NCBI GenBank assembly: GCA_963731125.1
Contig: CAVSVP010000017.1
Location: 45,895 to 109,894 of the forward strand
From: CAVSVP01 sp963731125
GTDB taxonomy: Bacteria; Pseudomonadota; Gammaproteobacteria; Competibacterales; Competibacteraceae
Direction: 5' to 3'
DNA length: 64,000 nucleotides
Shown here piece after piece: positions 37,674 through 46,682 of the stretch; the first letter of the stretch is position 1; every line of letters starts with the position of its first letter. The position numbers and the translations under genes were made by a program. Under the pieces are notes generated by a model. That model made no database searches. It saw only the letters and a program-made list of their open reading frames with translations, and was not told the DNA's origin.

Positions 37674-37747
37674 AGCCCAGTCCTCGCCGCTACGCCCCGC
37701 GCGTAACTCAAGCGCGAACAGATAGCCACTGGCCAAGTCCACACCCG
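37674..37747 (-). pseudogene. DUF6399-type transposase, short upstream fragment
   Basis: Reads GVDLASGYLFALELRAGRSG then EDWA up to the IS1634 left boundary. It belongs in frame before AEVLSQ at 34054. Its own upstream part was removed by the IS3 fragment ending at 37748. Confidence 0.65.
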
Positions 37748-38262
37748 CGGTGTTTGTCAAGATAGTTGTCGTCTTTTTCTATTCGGTCTGTGGTAGACCG
37801 GGAACATGGTCCAGCACCTCAGCGGCTGGGTTTAGCCACACCTCGGTGACCGGCTTCCAGTTGCGGATGGCGCCCTGCCAGCGCTCGGGGTGACGTGCCC
37901 TGGCTTGTTCATAAACCGCCTCGCGCTGCGCCAAAAGGGCGGCTTCTTGGCCGCTATGGCGTTCGTGAGGGGTCACGAAGCGAATCCGGCTATGGCGATG
38001 GTCGTGATTATACCAGGTCACAAACTGCAGCACCCATGCCCGGGCGGCCTCCAGCGAGGCGAACCCGTGCTCAGGGTAGCCAGGCCGATACTTGCAGGTA
38101 CGAAAGACGGCCTCGGAGAACGGGTTGTCGTTGCTCACGCGGGGGCGGCTGTAAGAGGTCACGACCCCGAGGCGGTAAAGCGTCTCCAACCAGGCACTGC
38201 CCTTCATGGGACTGCCGTTATCGGCATGCAGCACCAAGGGCTGATCCAGACCCTGCTCCACC
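37748..38262 (-). pseudogene. IS3 element A, diverged OrfB fragment (copy 3)
   Basis: Minus-strand C-terminal 160 codons of OrfB (DQPLVLHADNGSPMKGSAWL to PGLPQTE) plus the element end CGGTGTTTGTCAAGATAG. It differs from copies 1 and 2 at several residues (VLHAD, SAWLE, YRPGYPE, VPG), so it is older. It is cut at 38262, where a GTAACCGTTTA end of an IS66-type element begins. Confidence 0.82.
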
Positions 38263-39043
38263 GTAACCGTTTATCCCCCTCCTCCCGGCTCAGGCCAGGC
38301 TGGTAGGTAAGCCGAGGTCGTCAAGAGCGGTACGATGGGCTATACGCAAGCCCATGATAGAAGAACTTTTATATTGAGCCTGTGCACTTAAGCGATTTTG
38401 ATCTTGAGCAACTGGATGAGGCCAGGCTGTCGGAACTGACGGCCTCGCCGAAGGAGACGTTGCTGAAGAACGCGGTAGCGGACCTGAAAGAGGCACGCGA
38501 GCGGCTGAAAGCCAATTCGCGCACGAGCTCACGGCCACCGAGCAGCGACGCGCCGTGGTCTGGTAGCAAGACGGAGACGCCGCCCGAGGCGGAGGCCGAG
38601 GTGAAGGCGAGCGCCGGGGAGGCGGAGGAGGTAGCGGAGGCAGCGGAAGCCGCAGACGGGGAGCCAGAGGCGCGGGATGACTCAGCGGCGAAGGCTGACG
38701 GAGCCCCCCAGCCGGAGCCTCCATCCACGCCAGCCCAGCGCCCTGGGCGGCGCTGGGGTAGCCCCGGTCACAGCCGTACCCAAGAGCTGGCGATCACGGC
38801 AACGATAGGGCATGCGCCAGCGCGCTGTGCGCTGTGTGATGGGGCCTTCGCGGATCAGCCGTTTCGGGCATGCACGGGGCGGTATGTGCTGGATCTGGAG
38901 CCGCTGGGGGAGCCTGGGTTGCTGGGATTGCAGTGGCGCCATGACAAACATCTGTACGGCGAGCGGCGGTGCCCGTGCGGGCACGTGACGCGCACCGCGC
39001 CGGGGCGTTGCGCGGCGGAGCCGGGTTGGCAGGTAAGCCTCAG
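38263..39043 (+). pseudogene. IS66-type element, left part (TnpC N-terminus)
   Basis: The frame from 38382 reads DLEQLDEARLSEL, a leader coiled coil (LLKNAVADLKEARERLKANS), then the TSSRPPSSDAPW motif of IS66 TnpC, a long Glu/Ala-rich low-complexity linker (residues 60-125), RRWGSPGHSRTQELA, and the zinc finger CALCDGAF...CPCGHVT. It stops at 39043 where IS3 copy 2 begins. The catalytic domain is missing from the window. The left end is probably GTAACCGTTTA at 38263. Confidence 0.78.
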
Positions 39044-39074
39044 CGGTGTTTGTCAAGATAGTTGTCGTCTTTTT

Positions 39075-40112
39075 CTATTCGGTCTGTGGTAGACCGGGAA
39101 CTTTGTCCAGCACCTCAGCGGCTGGGTTAAGCCACACCTCCGTCACCGGCTTCCAGTTGCGGATGGCGCCCTGCCAGCGCTCGGGGTGGCGTGCCTTGGC
39201 CTGTTCATACACCGCCTCGCGTTGCGCTATGATGGCGGCTTCTTGGCCGCTATGGCGTTCGTGCGGGGTCACGAAGCGAATCCGACTATGGCGATGGTCG
39301 TGATTGTACCAGGTCACGAACTGCAGTATCCACGCACGGGCGGCCTCCAGCGAGGCAAATCCGTGCTCAGGGTATTCCGGCCGATATTTACAGGTCCGAA
39401 AGACGGCCTCCGAGAATGGGTTGTCATTGCTCCCCCGGGGGCGGCTGTAGGAGGTCACGACCCCGAGCCGGTAGAGCGTTTCCAATAAGGCACTGCCCTT
39501 CATGGGACTGCCATTATCGGCATGCCGCACCAAGGGCTGATCCCGACACTGCTCCACCAGGACCGCCCGGCGCACCACCTCAGCGGCATAGGCTGCACTT
39601 TCGCACGCATACACTTCCCAGCCGACGATTTTGCGGCTATAGAGGTCAATAATGAGATAGAGGTAGAAAAACAGCCCCTTCACTGGGCCTGGCAACCAAG
39701 TGATATCCCATGACCAGACCTCGCATGGGCCGCGGGCACAGTGGCGCGGCGGCGGCGCCGGTGGCCGGGGAGCGCGGCTGCGCCCCCGATGGCGTTGTTC
39801 CTCCGCGTCATGCAGAATTCGGTAGAAGGTGGATTCCGAGGCCAGGTACTCCCCTTGATCTGCCAAGCGCGGCACGATTTGACTGGGCGGCAACCTGGCA
39901 GGCGCAGGGGTATGGCAGGTTGCCAACACCTGCGCCCGTTCTGCCGCACTGAGTTGATTGGCTGGCGGGGGGCGCGCTGCCGTCGGACGGCCATCGGCCT
40001 TGACGGCTTCCCCCTGGGTCCAGCGCTGATAGGTGCGCAGACTCAGGCCCAGCTGGCGACACGCCGGCGCTAAGCGAGCCCCCTGGCGGTGGGCTTCGGC
40101 AATCAGCGCCAC
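39075..40112 (-). CDS. IS3 element A OrfB transposase (copy 2)
   Basis: A 345-residue integrase-core protein identical to copy 1 except RPRGSND for RPRVSND just before the catalytic-Glu region. DDE motifs are present. It is fused to OrfA by the A8 frameshift site as in copy 1. The Val-to-Gly change lies outside the catalytic residues, so activity cannot be excluded. Confidence 0.88.
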   Translation of the reverse strand: MALIAEAHRQGARLAPACRQLGLSLRTYQRWTQGEAVKADGRPTAARPPPANQLSAAERAQVLATCHTPAPARLPPSQIVPRLADQGEYLASESTFYRILHDAEEQRHRGRSRAPRPPAPPPRHCARGPCEVWSWDITWLPGPVKGLFFYLYLIIDLYSRKIVGWEVYACESAAYAAEVVRRAVLVEQCRDQPLVRHADNGSPMKGSALLETLYRLGVVTSYSRPRGSNDNPFSEAVFRTCKYRPEYPEHGFASLEAARAWILQFVTWYNHDHRHSRIRFVTPHERHSGQEAAIIAQREAVYEQAKARHPERWQGAIRNWKPVTEVWLNPAAEVLDKVPGLPQTE

Positions 40113-40138
40113 CGCTTGCTGGCGAGCTATCGGGCTAA

Positions 40139-40639
40139 TCAGACGTCCTCGCTGTCCCCCCAGATGGCCTGGGCTTTTTTTTGGAGCACCAGCAACGCCG
40201 CCGCCTCGGCTAAGGCTTTGTCCTTGCGGCGCAATTCGCGCTCCAGGTCGCGAATCCGCCGTTTATCGGCTTGGGCCTCGCTTAAGGGACGCGCTTTGGG
40301 GGAGGGGGCCACCGGATTGGCCTGTTGGCAGGCCGCACGCCAGGTGGTGATTGGTTCCGGATAGAGCCCGCGCTGACGGCAGTATTCGCCCAATGCCGCC
40401 TCATTCAGCGCCGCCGTCTCCACCACGACGGTAACCTTCTCTTCACTACTCCAGCGGTGTCCCGCCTCCGCCGCCGGCGATGCCGTCAGGCCCCGTTCCC
40501 GGCGGGCCTGGCTCCGCCAGCTGTAAAGCGTATCCTTGGGAATCCCGCTTTCCTGGGCCAACTGCACCACCTCCACATGCTGCGGGGGTAACCGTTTCTC
40601 AATGATGCTGGCCTTAAATTCTGCCGAATAGGTTCTCAT
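40139..40639 (-). CDS. IS3 element A OrfA (copy 2)
   Basis: A 166-residue helix-turn-helix protein identical in sequence to the copy at 34637-35137, on the opposite strand. Same A8 slippage site before its stop. Confidence 0.85.
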   Translation of the reverse strand: MRTYSAEFKASIIEKRLPPQHVEVVQLAQESGIPKDTLYSWRSQARRERGLTASPAAEAGHRWSSEEKVTVVVETAALNEAALGEYCRQRGLYPEPITTWRAACQQANPVAPSPKARPLSEAQADKRRIRDLERELRRKDKALAEAAALLVLQKKAQAIWGDSEDV

Positions 40640-40710
40640 CGTCTCTCACCTTCACCCCCTCAATTGACAGTTTACGCTTTCTGTGGGACGACATCTATCC
40701 TGCCATAGGG

Positions 40711-41200
40711 GGATCACGTGCAGTGCTGGTTGGCAGACATTGCCAACGTGCGGATTCACAGCACCACGGGAGAAGCGCCCCAGGCGCGCTATGCACGCGA
40801 TGAACAGCGGCACATGGGACGCTATTTTACCCCCACCTATCTGACGCCGGCACCGTCAGCGCAACAGACGCGTCAGGTGGACAAGACTGGCCTGCTCTGC
40901 TGGCAGGCTAACCAATATTCGGTCCCCATGGCCTGGCAACCGGCTCGCGTCGGTGTCCATGTCGAAGGGACTCAGCTGCTCATCCGTGACCTGGAAACCG
41001 GTCACGAGATTGCCCGCCATGGTCTCCGCCAGGGGCAGGGGGTAGTGATTCGAAATACCGACCATTATCGAGATAAGCAACAGCGTATTGAGGCACTGGA
41101 ACAGGACATTCACCAGCAGTTGGGCAGCGTCGCGGGGGAACGCCTCTGTACCTTGCTGAAACGCAGCCATCCCCGGATATACAAGGATCAATTAGCTTGA
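40711..41200 (+). pseudogene. IS21-family IstA, C-terminal remnant
   Basis: Frame from about 40718: WLADIANVRIHSTTGEAPQA, RTFEERHM-like DEQRHMGRYF, QVDKTGLLCWQANQYSVPMA, YRDKQQRIEALEQDIHQQLG, stop at 41200. This is the C-terminal part of the IS21 transposase IstA (Mu transposase-like C domain). The catalytic part and IstB are missing. The left edge is IS3 copy 2 and the right edge the IS701 end. Confidence 0.8.
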
Positions 41201-42746
41201 CAATGTCACATTAGCCTCACGTGGGGCCGGTGTGGACTCTATTTTTAAGTCGTTGTTTTTTAAGCCGACTCTTGCGTGATCGGGTGCGATTAAGCAAATG
41301 CTCAATCACTCGTTCCGTAGCTTGTTCTTCGGTCAAGCGTTTCAGAGGCATAACCGCGCGCAGTAACTCCCGAACATTGGCCACCGACAGAGCCGGTAAG
41401 ACATCCGTTTCCAGTTCTTCGAGCAACGCCGGGTCACGAGAATGAGTCTGCGCCCAGTCGAGTTGGGTTTGCGCGATGAACCAGGAGGCGAGTACCGTCA
41501 AAGCGAGATGATGATCCCAGGCACGGTACTTCTGCGCCGGCCACTCATCCCAGCCCAGCTCGGACTTGGCATCCTGGTTGGCCCGTTCGATGACGTAGCG
41601 CTGGCACTTCCACCAGGCCAGTTGTTCCAATGAAGTGTCCGCTGAGGCGTTACCCAGGGCATAGCGGTAGCGGTCGGTGGCCTCTTCGCGCATCACCAGC
41701 CAGTCTTCCACGGCTTGACCGTCATGGACGGTCCAGACGCGGCGCGCAGCGAAGCGTTCGCACAGCTCACCCCGTTCGGTCGCCCGGACTCGAAGACGCT
41801 GCCAGGCCAGCGTCTCCCGCAAGCTGTCCACGCGGACCGTTTCCCCGGCCAGCACCTGCACCTGCGTCGGCTTTTTTCCTCGCTGACCCCGGCGCGGGGG
41901 AATGCCGAGCGTCGGTTTTTCCAGGTACACGGCCGTGTCGGCCGGGATTTCCGCCATATACCGCCGCTGAGCCTTTCGCACCTGGGCCCGTAGCCAACCA
42001 CTCCGTCCGTACAGGCTATCGAAACCGACGATCTCAAACGGGAGACCACCCGCCATGACCTCTTGAATCCCCTCCCAGGCCAGTTCAACCTTGGTTTTGA
42101 ACTTCAACGAATCAGGCATGCCCTGTTGCTTGCGCCGCTTTTGGTAGCCGGCCTCGAACCAGGCCTCGGGTAGAAACAGTTTGCCCAGAATCCAGGTCCA
42201 AAACCCAGACGCCACCGTGAGATTCACGTAGCTCAACAACACGCCCACTTGGCTGGTTTCTACCTTGCCCAGCCGACCCTTATATGGCTTGGCCGCCCCG
42301 GCACTGGCATCGCCGGCGTTCTCGTCGGCACTTTCGTCGACCAGAACCACGGCGCCCCTCGTCAGTTCCGGAACCGCTTTCACTTCCGCTTGGACCTGGC
42401 GGTAGACCGTCTCAGCCGACCCCGGCGAGTGACTCATGAAGTGTTGGAGGTTTTGCTCTTCAACACCCGCCTCTCGCGCGATTCCGCTATAGTGTCGATT
42501 CCCCTCCATACGCAGCAGTCCGCTCAGATAATGCCGCGCATAGACGCTGCCGTCTCGGGTTTGGGTCTTGAAACAGCTCCGGTAGCGCGCCCAAAACTCA
42601 GGCAGCCGCTGCCCCAGCGTTTGAATCGCCTCCGGCACCAGTCCCCACCGACACCCCAGCTCTTTTTTGTCATCACCATCACTTTCCTACGAAAAATCAT
42701 TATGATACAAACTCATCGATCATTTGGGAAATGTGACATTGTCAAG
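41196..42746 (-). mobile_element. IS701-family element, 1551 bp
   Basis: The inverted ends are CTTGACAATGTCACATT and AATGTGACATTGTCAAG. The flanks are TTAG at left and TTAA at right; both fit the 5'-YTAR target of IS701, but they are not identical. The two flanks come from different genes (IS21 remnant and AlbA_2 gene), so a deletion joined to this element is likely. Confidence 0.82.
41217..42638 (-). CDS. IS701-family transposase
   Basis: A 473-residue DDE transposase. RHYLSGLLRMEGNRHYSGIA, NLQHFMSHSPGSAETV, GAVVLVDESADENAG (first Asp), GLPFEIVGFDSLYGRSGWLR (second Asp) and CQRYVIERANQDAKSELGWD (catalytic Glu in Y-IER--QDAKSELG). These motifs are typical of IS701. Intact, with a basic C-terminal tail (RSRKSRLKKQRLKNR). 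Confidence 0.88.
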   Translation of the reverse strand: MPEAIQTLGQRLPEFWARYRSCFKTQTRDGSVYARHYLSGLLRMEGNRHYSGIAREAGVEEQNLQHFMSHSPGSAETVYRQVQAEVKAVPELTRGAVVLVDESADENAGDASAGAAKPYKGRLGKVETSQVGVLLSYVNLTVASGFWTWILGKLFLPEAWFEAGYQKRRKQQGMPDSLKFKTKVELAWEGIQEVMAGGLPFEIVGFDSLYGRSGWLRAQVRKAQRRYMAEIPADTAVYLEKPTLGIPPRRGQRGKKPTQVQVLAGETVRVDSLRETLAWQRLRVRATERGELCERFAARRVWTVHDGQAVEDWLVMREEATDRYRYALGNASADTSLEQLAWWKCQRYVIERANQDAKSELGWDEWPAQKYRAWDHHLALTVLASWFIAQTQLDWAQTHSRDPALLEELETDVLPALSVANVRELLRAVMPLKRLTEEQATERVIEHLLNRTRSRKSRLKKQRLKNRVHTGPT

Positions 42747-43333
42747 TTAATTATAGAGATTTTCTGGAAAAACGGCGCGAATTGATGGCACAAGTAATCG
42801 CGGAAGGTTACTCTACCCTTATCGCTGAGAAGATCCATGAAGAGATGGAGGCGGTGGAGTTTGATCTTTCAAAGTTGGTTTTGAACGGTGAATCAGAGGC
42901 GGTTGAGTTTAAATCTACCCTGCGCACCAATCTTCACACTGGCGAGAAAGACCTTCGCATGGAATTGGCGGTACTCAAGACTCTTGCTGGTTTCCTAAAC
43001 ACAAATGGTGGGATGTTGGTCATAGGACTTTCAGACGATGGCACTCCAGTCGGTATCCAAGCGGATGATTTTACCAATGAAGACAAGATGAGCCTGCATC
43101 TGGTTAATATTGTCAAATCTCGTATGGGTGTCCAAGCTATGACCAGTCTACACGCACATTTCGATGATCATGATGACTGCCGGGTCATGGTAATAAAGTG
43201 TCGCAAGTCACCAACTCCAGTATTTCTTAAGGACGGCAATTTGGAAAGGTTTTATATTCGCACTGGGCCATCTACTACAGAGTTGAGTGCCAGCCAGACA
43301 CAGGAATACATCCAACAGCGTTATAAGGGCTAA
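42747..43333 (+). pseudogene. AlbA_2 (Schlafen-type) domain protein, 5' part lost to IS701
   Basis: The frame is open from the IS701 edge (NYRDFLEKRRELMAQVIAEG) to TAA at 43331. The main domain is AlbA_2/Schlafen: NGESEAVEFKSTLR, LKTLAGFLNTNGGMLVIGLS, DDGTPVGIQAD, VMVIKCRKSPTPVFLKD and FYIRTGPSTTELS. These domains bind nucleic acid or nucleotides, and some Schlafen-like proteins are RNases or defence factors. A TTG/ATG near 42782-42785 could start a short product. The stop codon lies inside an attC site (GGCTAAC), so this was the gene of an integron cassette whose front is missing. Confidence 0.78.
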
Positions 43334-43388
43334 CAAGACTTTTGCAGCGGATCGCAAAAAGCCGCGCCCGCTGAAAAGCGCCGTTAGC
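43329..43388 (+). repeat. attC site 1 (60 bp)
   Basis: GCTAAC at 43329 pairs with GTTAGC at 43388. Inside, CTTTTGCAGCGG pairs with CCGCTGAAAAG with one unpaired G, the extrahelical base that orients attC. Size and structure fit the classic 59-base element. It overlaps the stop of the upstream cassette gene and precedes the phosphatase cassette; recombination falls in the GTT at 43383. Confidence 0.85.
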
Positions 43389-43428
43389 TATCCAAAGGAT
43401 AGATTGAGATTTCTGGAAGGGGAAACAG

Positions 43429-45153
43429 ATGAGCTTAGCGTCTAATTCATTCGACCATTTTTGGATCAAAAGTGCCTTCGCGGCCACGGTCCTGATGATG
43501 ATTTTTGCGCCTCAGGGCCGGGCAACTGAGACACCGGTAAAGCCGCGCCTCATTTTGCAGATTACTGTCGATCAGCTTCGGGGCGATCTCCCGCGTCGCT
43601 ACTTGCCTGAGATGGGAGCAGGCGGGTTCCGTTATCTTTTGGAAAAAGGCGTTGTATACGAAAACGCCCATCACGCGCATGCGAACACCGAAACAATAGT
43701 CGGGCACGCGACATTGGCTACCGGTGCCCAGCCGGCCGACCATGGGCTGATAGGCAATATCTGGTTTGACCGAGCTTCAGGCGAGATGACATACAACATA
43801 GAAGACAATCGCTACCCGCTGCTCACTGCCGGGGCCGATGTGGACAAGTCAACCGAGATCGACCCTACCCAAAGAACCGCTCGCACAGACGGTCGGTCGC
43901 CCGCGGCAATTCTTGTGTCCACGTTCAGTGACGAACTTGCGATGAGCACGGTAGGTCGCGCCAAGATATATAGTGTCTCTGTAAAGGATCGCGGCGCGGT
44001 TTCCATGGCCGGGCATGCCGGTAAGGCATTCTGGTTTTCCAAGGCAGCAACAGAGTTTGTGACCAGCCGTTTCTACTATAAGGAATACCCGGCGTGGGTT
44101 GAGGCCTTTAATGCAAGCAAACTGCCCCAGCGCTATGCGGACACGCAGTGGGAACTGTTACATGACCGATCTTCCTACCTCTTTGGTGACAAAGATGATC
44201 AGCCCTGGGAGACGTCTTTATCGACCTTTGGCAGAACGTTTCCGCATCCCTACGGATCGGCGGATGGCAAGTATTTCGCGACTTTGCTGACCGTCAGTCC
44301 CGCCGGGGACGAACTGACCCTCGAATTTGCAAAACAACTGATTGAAAATGAGGATATCGGAACCGATGCAGTGACGGACTACCTGTCTGTCAGCTTCTCC
44401 TCGACAGATTATGTTGGGCATCTCTTCGGTCCGTCCAGTCTGGAAGCCGAAGATAATCTGCTGCGTCTTGATCGTATACTGGCGGAACTGCTGTCGTTCG
44501 TTGACAAAAAAGTAGGGTTGAAGAACACGCTGATTGTGCTTTCTGCTGACCACGGTGCGCCGGAACCCCCACCTCAAGTGAATCAATATGGTATCGAGGC
44601 CGATTATGTGGCTCCCGAAACGTGGGACAAGCAGGCTGGAATCAGTAACCTGAAAAAGCAATTTGGCATTGGCGAGGAGCTTATTCTGGCCTTCAACACG
44701 CCTTATGTTTATCTGAATCGTCAGTTGATTCGCAAGAAAGGGCTTGATCAGGCCGCCGTCGAAGAGGCCGTTGCCGAGGAAATAATGAAGCTCCAAGGCG
44801 TAAGTCTCGCTGTTTCGAGTACAGCGCTAATGCAGGGACGCATCCCGGATACACCTCTGATTCGGTCCATACTAAATAATCACAATTCCAAAAGATCTGG
44901 AGATATTTTCATCGTATTCGAACCTAATTGGTTCATTAATGATTTCGATGGCCTGACAGTGAGTACCACTCACGGCTCTCCCTGGCGCTATGACACTTAT
45001 GTCCCGGTGATATTCGCAGGGTCGGGCTTGAAACATCAGCGTATTTATCGCGAAATCCAAACCGTCGATGTAGCGATGACGCTCTCCGCAATCGCCGGCA
45101 CTAAAATGCCCTCTGGGGCAAGAGGACAAGTCCTGCAAGAGGTGGTTCCTTGA
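43429..45153 (+). CDS. PafA-type alkaline phosphatase (nucleotide pyrophosphatase/phosphodiesterase fold)
   Basis: A 574-residue secreted metallophosphatase. The leader SAFAATVLMMIFAPQGRATE is a Sec signal peptide. Metal and catalytic landmarks: D48 in LQITVDQLRGD, the Thr nucleophile region AHANTETIVGHATLATG (T87/T89), GNIWFDR, SFSSTDYVGHLFGP, LIVLSADHGAPEPP and STTHGSPWRYDTYVPVIFAG. These match the PafA group of the alkaline phosphatase superfamily, which releases phosphate from monoesters in the periplasm. The start has GGAAGGGG upstream. It is a cassette gene between attC 1 and attC 2, a large insert for a cassette. Confidence 0.88.
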   Translation: MSLASNSFDHFWIKSAFAATVLMMIFAPQGRATETPVKPRLILQITVDQLRGDLPRRYLPEMGAGGFRYLLEKGVVYENAHHAHANTETIVGHATLATGAQPADHGLIGNIWFDRASGEMTYNIEDNRYPLLTAGADVDKSTEIDPTQRTARTDGRSPAAILVSTFSDELAMSTVGRAKIYSVSVKDRGAVSMAGHAGKAFWFSKAATEFVTSRFYYKEYPAWVEAFNASKLPQRYADTQWELLHDRSSYLFGDKDDQPWETSLSTFGRTFPHPYGSADGKYFATLLTVSPAGDELTLEFAKQLIENEDIGTDAVTDYLSVSFSSTDYVGHLFGPSSLEAEDNLLRLDRILAELLSFVDKKVGLKNTLIVLSADHGAPEPPPQVNQYGIEADYVAPETWDKQAGISNLKKQFGIGEELILAFNTPYVYLNRQLIRKKGLDQAAVEEAVAEEIMKLQGVSLAVSSTALMQGRIPDTPLIRSILNNHNSKRSGDIFIVFEPNWFINDFDGLTVSTTHGSPWRYDTYVPVIFAGSGLKHQRIYREIQTVDVAMTLSAIAGTKMPSGARGQVLQEVVP

Positions 45154-45179
45154 TCAGCGAGCTTGATGGTTATCAGTCA

Positions 45180-45293
45180 GCTAACAAGCACGTGCAAGGG
45201 ACCAAACTACGCTCCGTTAATTTGTGGCGCGCTGCGCTTGCTTTGGCGACAAATTGCCCCCGCTACGTTTGGCCTCTGACGTAAGCGTTAAGC
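45180..45293 (+). repeat. attC site 2
   Basis: GCTAACAAGCACGTGCA at the left and TGACGTAAGCGTTAAGC at the right end the site. CCAAAC-TACG-CTCCG and CGCTACGTTTGG pair inside. This is a VCR-like layout of about 114 bp, 26 bp after the phosphatase stop. Right core GTTA at 45287. Confidence 0.75.
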
Positions 45294-45307
45294 GGCGCGA
45301 AGCGCCG

Positions 45308-45479
45308 CTTAACGGCGTGCGAGATAAGCATTGAGCAGTTGTCGGCGCGAAGCGCCGCCTAACTACTCAATGAAGCGGACATCGCTTCGCGACGCCTTCG
45401 GTGCCCGCTCGTTCGGCAAAAAGCCCTACCGGCTTTTTGCCTCGTCGCGGGTGCCGCTTATCTCGTACGCCGTTATGTG
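45308..45479 (+). repeat. attC-like imperfect palindrome 2b
   Basis: TTAACGGCGTGCGAGATAAGC at the left pairs with GCTTATCTCGTACGCCGTTA at the right (one mismatch over 20 bases). Between them lies a second hairpin (TTGAGCAGTT...AACTACTCAA around GGCGC-gaa-GCGCC). It begins 15 bp after attC 2 and ends 9 bp before the dehydrogenase start. It therefore looks like the attC of a nearly empty cassette, or two fused sites. Confidence 0.55.
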
Positions 45480-45487
45480 GAGCGAAG

Positions 45488-46618
45488 ATGCCCGATTTGA
45501 GTTATCTCTTAAACATCAATTCCGAGCGCCTTGAGCCGAAGTCGCAGCAGCCAGTTATGAAGGCTGTCGTAACCACTGCCAATGGCGGGTACGACAAGCT
45601 CGAATATCGCGACGTTCCGATTCCGGTTCCAGGTCCAGGAGAAGTATTGCTCAAGGTTCTCGCGGCGGGGATGAACAATACCGAGATCAATACACGACTT
45701 GGCTGGTATTCATCATCCGTAGTGAGCGGGACCGAGCAGTTGTCCACAACAAGACACGATTCCGATATCGAGGACGGGGGTTGGAACGAAAAAACACCCT
45801 TCCCATTAATCCAGGGCACCGACTGCTGTGGCGAGGTAGTCGTACAGGCCAATGATTCCATCCGCCCAGAAATCGGCAAACGGGTGCTCGTACGCGCCTG
45901 CATGCGTTTGAACGGTTTCGATTCGCTCAATAACATTTGGATGGCGTCCGATTTTGACGGCGCCTTCGCGCAATACGTCAGAGTTCCGGCAAGCGAGGTG
46001 TTCGAAGTCGACTGCGACTGGAGTGACGTCGAGCTCGCGACGATACCCTGCGCGTACGGAACTGCTGAAAACATGGTGCACCGATCCAAGGTCACGGCCT
46101 CCGATCATGTTCTTGTGACCGGCGTGTCAGGTGGCGTTGGATCAGCGGTAGTACAGCTTGCAAAGCGGCGTGGCGCCTATGTCACTGCGATAGTCGGGCG
46201 CTCCAAAATCGATTTGGTTCGAAACTTAGGAGCTGACAGGATTATTCCTCGGGGTACCGACCTGAGCACCGAACTCGGCGAGTCCAGCATCGATGTTGTC
46301 ATAGACAACGTCGCGGGAGGCGGATTCGGGCATCTGTTAAAGGTAATCGCTCGGGGTGGTCGCTACGTCTCGTCCGGCGCAATTGCCGGGCCAATGGTCA
46401 CCATGGACATGCGTGATTTCTATCTCAAGGATTTGAATCTGATTGGTTGCACAGCATGGGATGAGCCGGTCTTCCCGAACCTGATCGAATATATTGAGAG
46501 AGGCGAAATCAAACCGCTGGTGGCGAAGACCTTCGAACTTAAAGACATAGCGATTGCGCAGCAGGAGTTCATGAAGAAGACTCATTTCGGAAACTTTGTT
46601 TTAGTGCCACCGCAGTGA
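45488..46618 (+). CDS. MDR-superfamily (alcohol dehydrogenase-like) oxidoreductase
   Basis: A 376-residue medium-chain dehydrogenase/reductase. GroES-like N-terminal domain (MKAVVTTANGGYDKLEYRDV, PVPGPGEVLLKVLAAGMNNT), GTDCCGEVV where zinc enzymes have GHE, then the NAD(P)-binding VTGVSGGVGSAVVQLAKRRG and VVIDNVAGGGFGHLL. The lack of the GHE motif and of a Cys-rich structural-zinc loop suggests a zinc-independent quinone oxidoreductase/enoyl reductase-like enzyme. The start at 45488 has GGAG 5 nt upstream and directly follows the attC region. Cassette gene, with attC 3 following 15 bp after the stop. Confidence 0.85.
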   Translation: MPDLSYLLNINSERLEPKSQQPVMKAVVTTANGGYDKLEYRDVPIPVPGPGEVLLKVLAAGMNNTEINTRLGWYSSSVVSGTEQLSTTRHDSDIEDGGWNEKTPFPLIQGTDCCGEVVVQANDSIRPEIGKRVLVRACMRLNGFDSLNNIWMASDFDGAFAQYVRVPASEVFEVDCDWSDVELATIPCAYGTAENMVHRSKVTASDHVLVTGVSGGVGSAVVQLAKRRGAYVTAIVGRSKIDLVRNLGADRIIPRGTDLSTELGESSIDVVIDNVAGGGFGHLLKVIARGGRYVSSGAIAGPMVTMDMRDFYLKDLNLIGCTAWDEPVFPNLIEYIERGEIKPLVAKTFELKDIAIAQQEFMKKTHFGNFVLVPPQ

Positions 46619-46682
46619 TGCAGGTAAGCTACATAACAAGACGCTGCAGCTGACGGCCAACCCGCTAAGAACGTGTCCGTAA

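Larger units (their letters stand above)
39044..40710 (-). mobile_element. IS3-family element A, copy 2 (1667 bp, inverted)
   Basis: Same ends and genes as copy 1 but on the other strand. Differences seen are one G fewer in the G-run before OrfA and a Val-to-Gly change in OrfB. The flanks are unrelated (IS66 fragment at left, IS21 fragment at right) and no target duplication is visible. Adjacent DNA was therefore deleted or rearranged after insertion. Confidence 0.88.
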
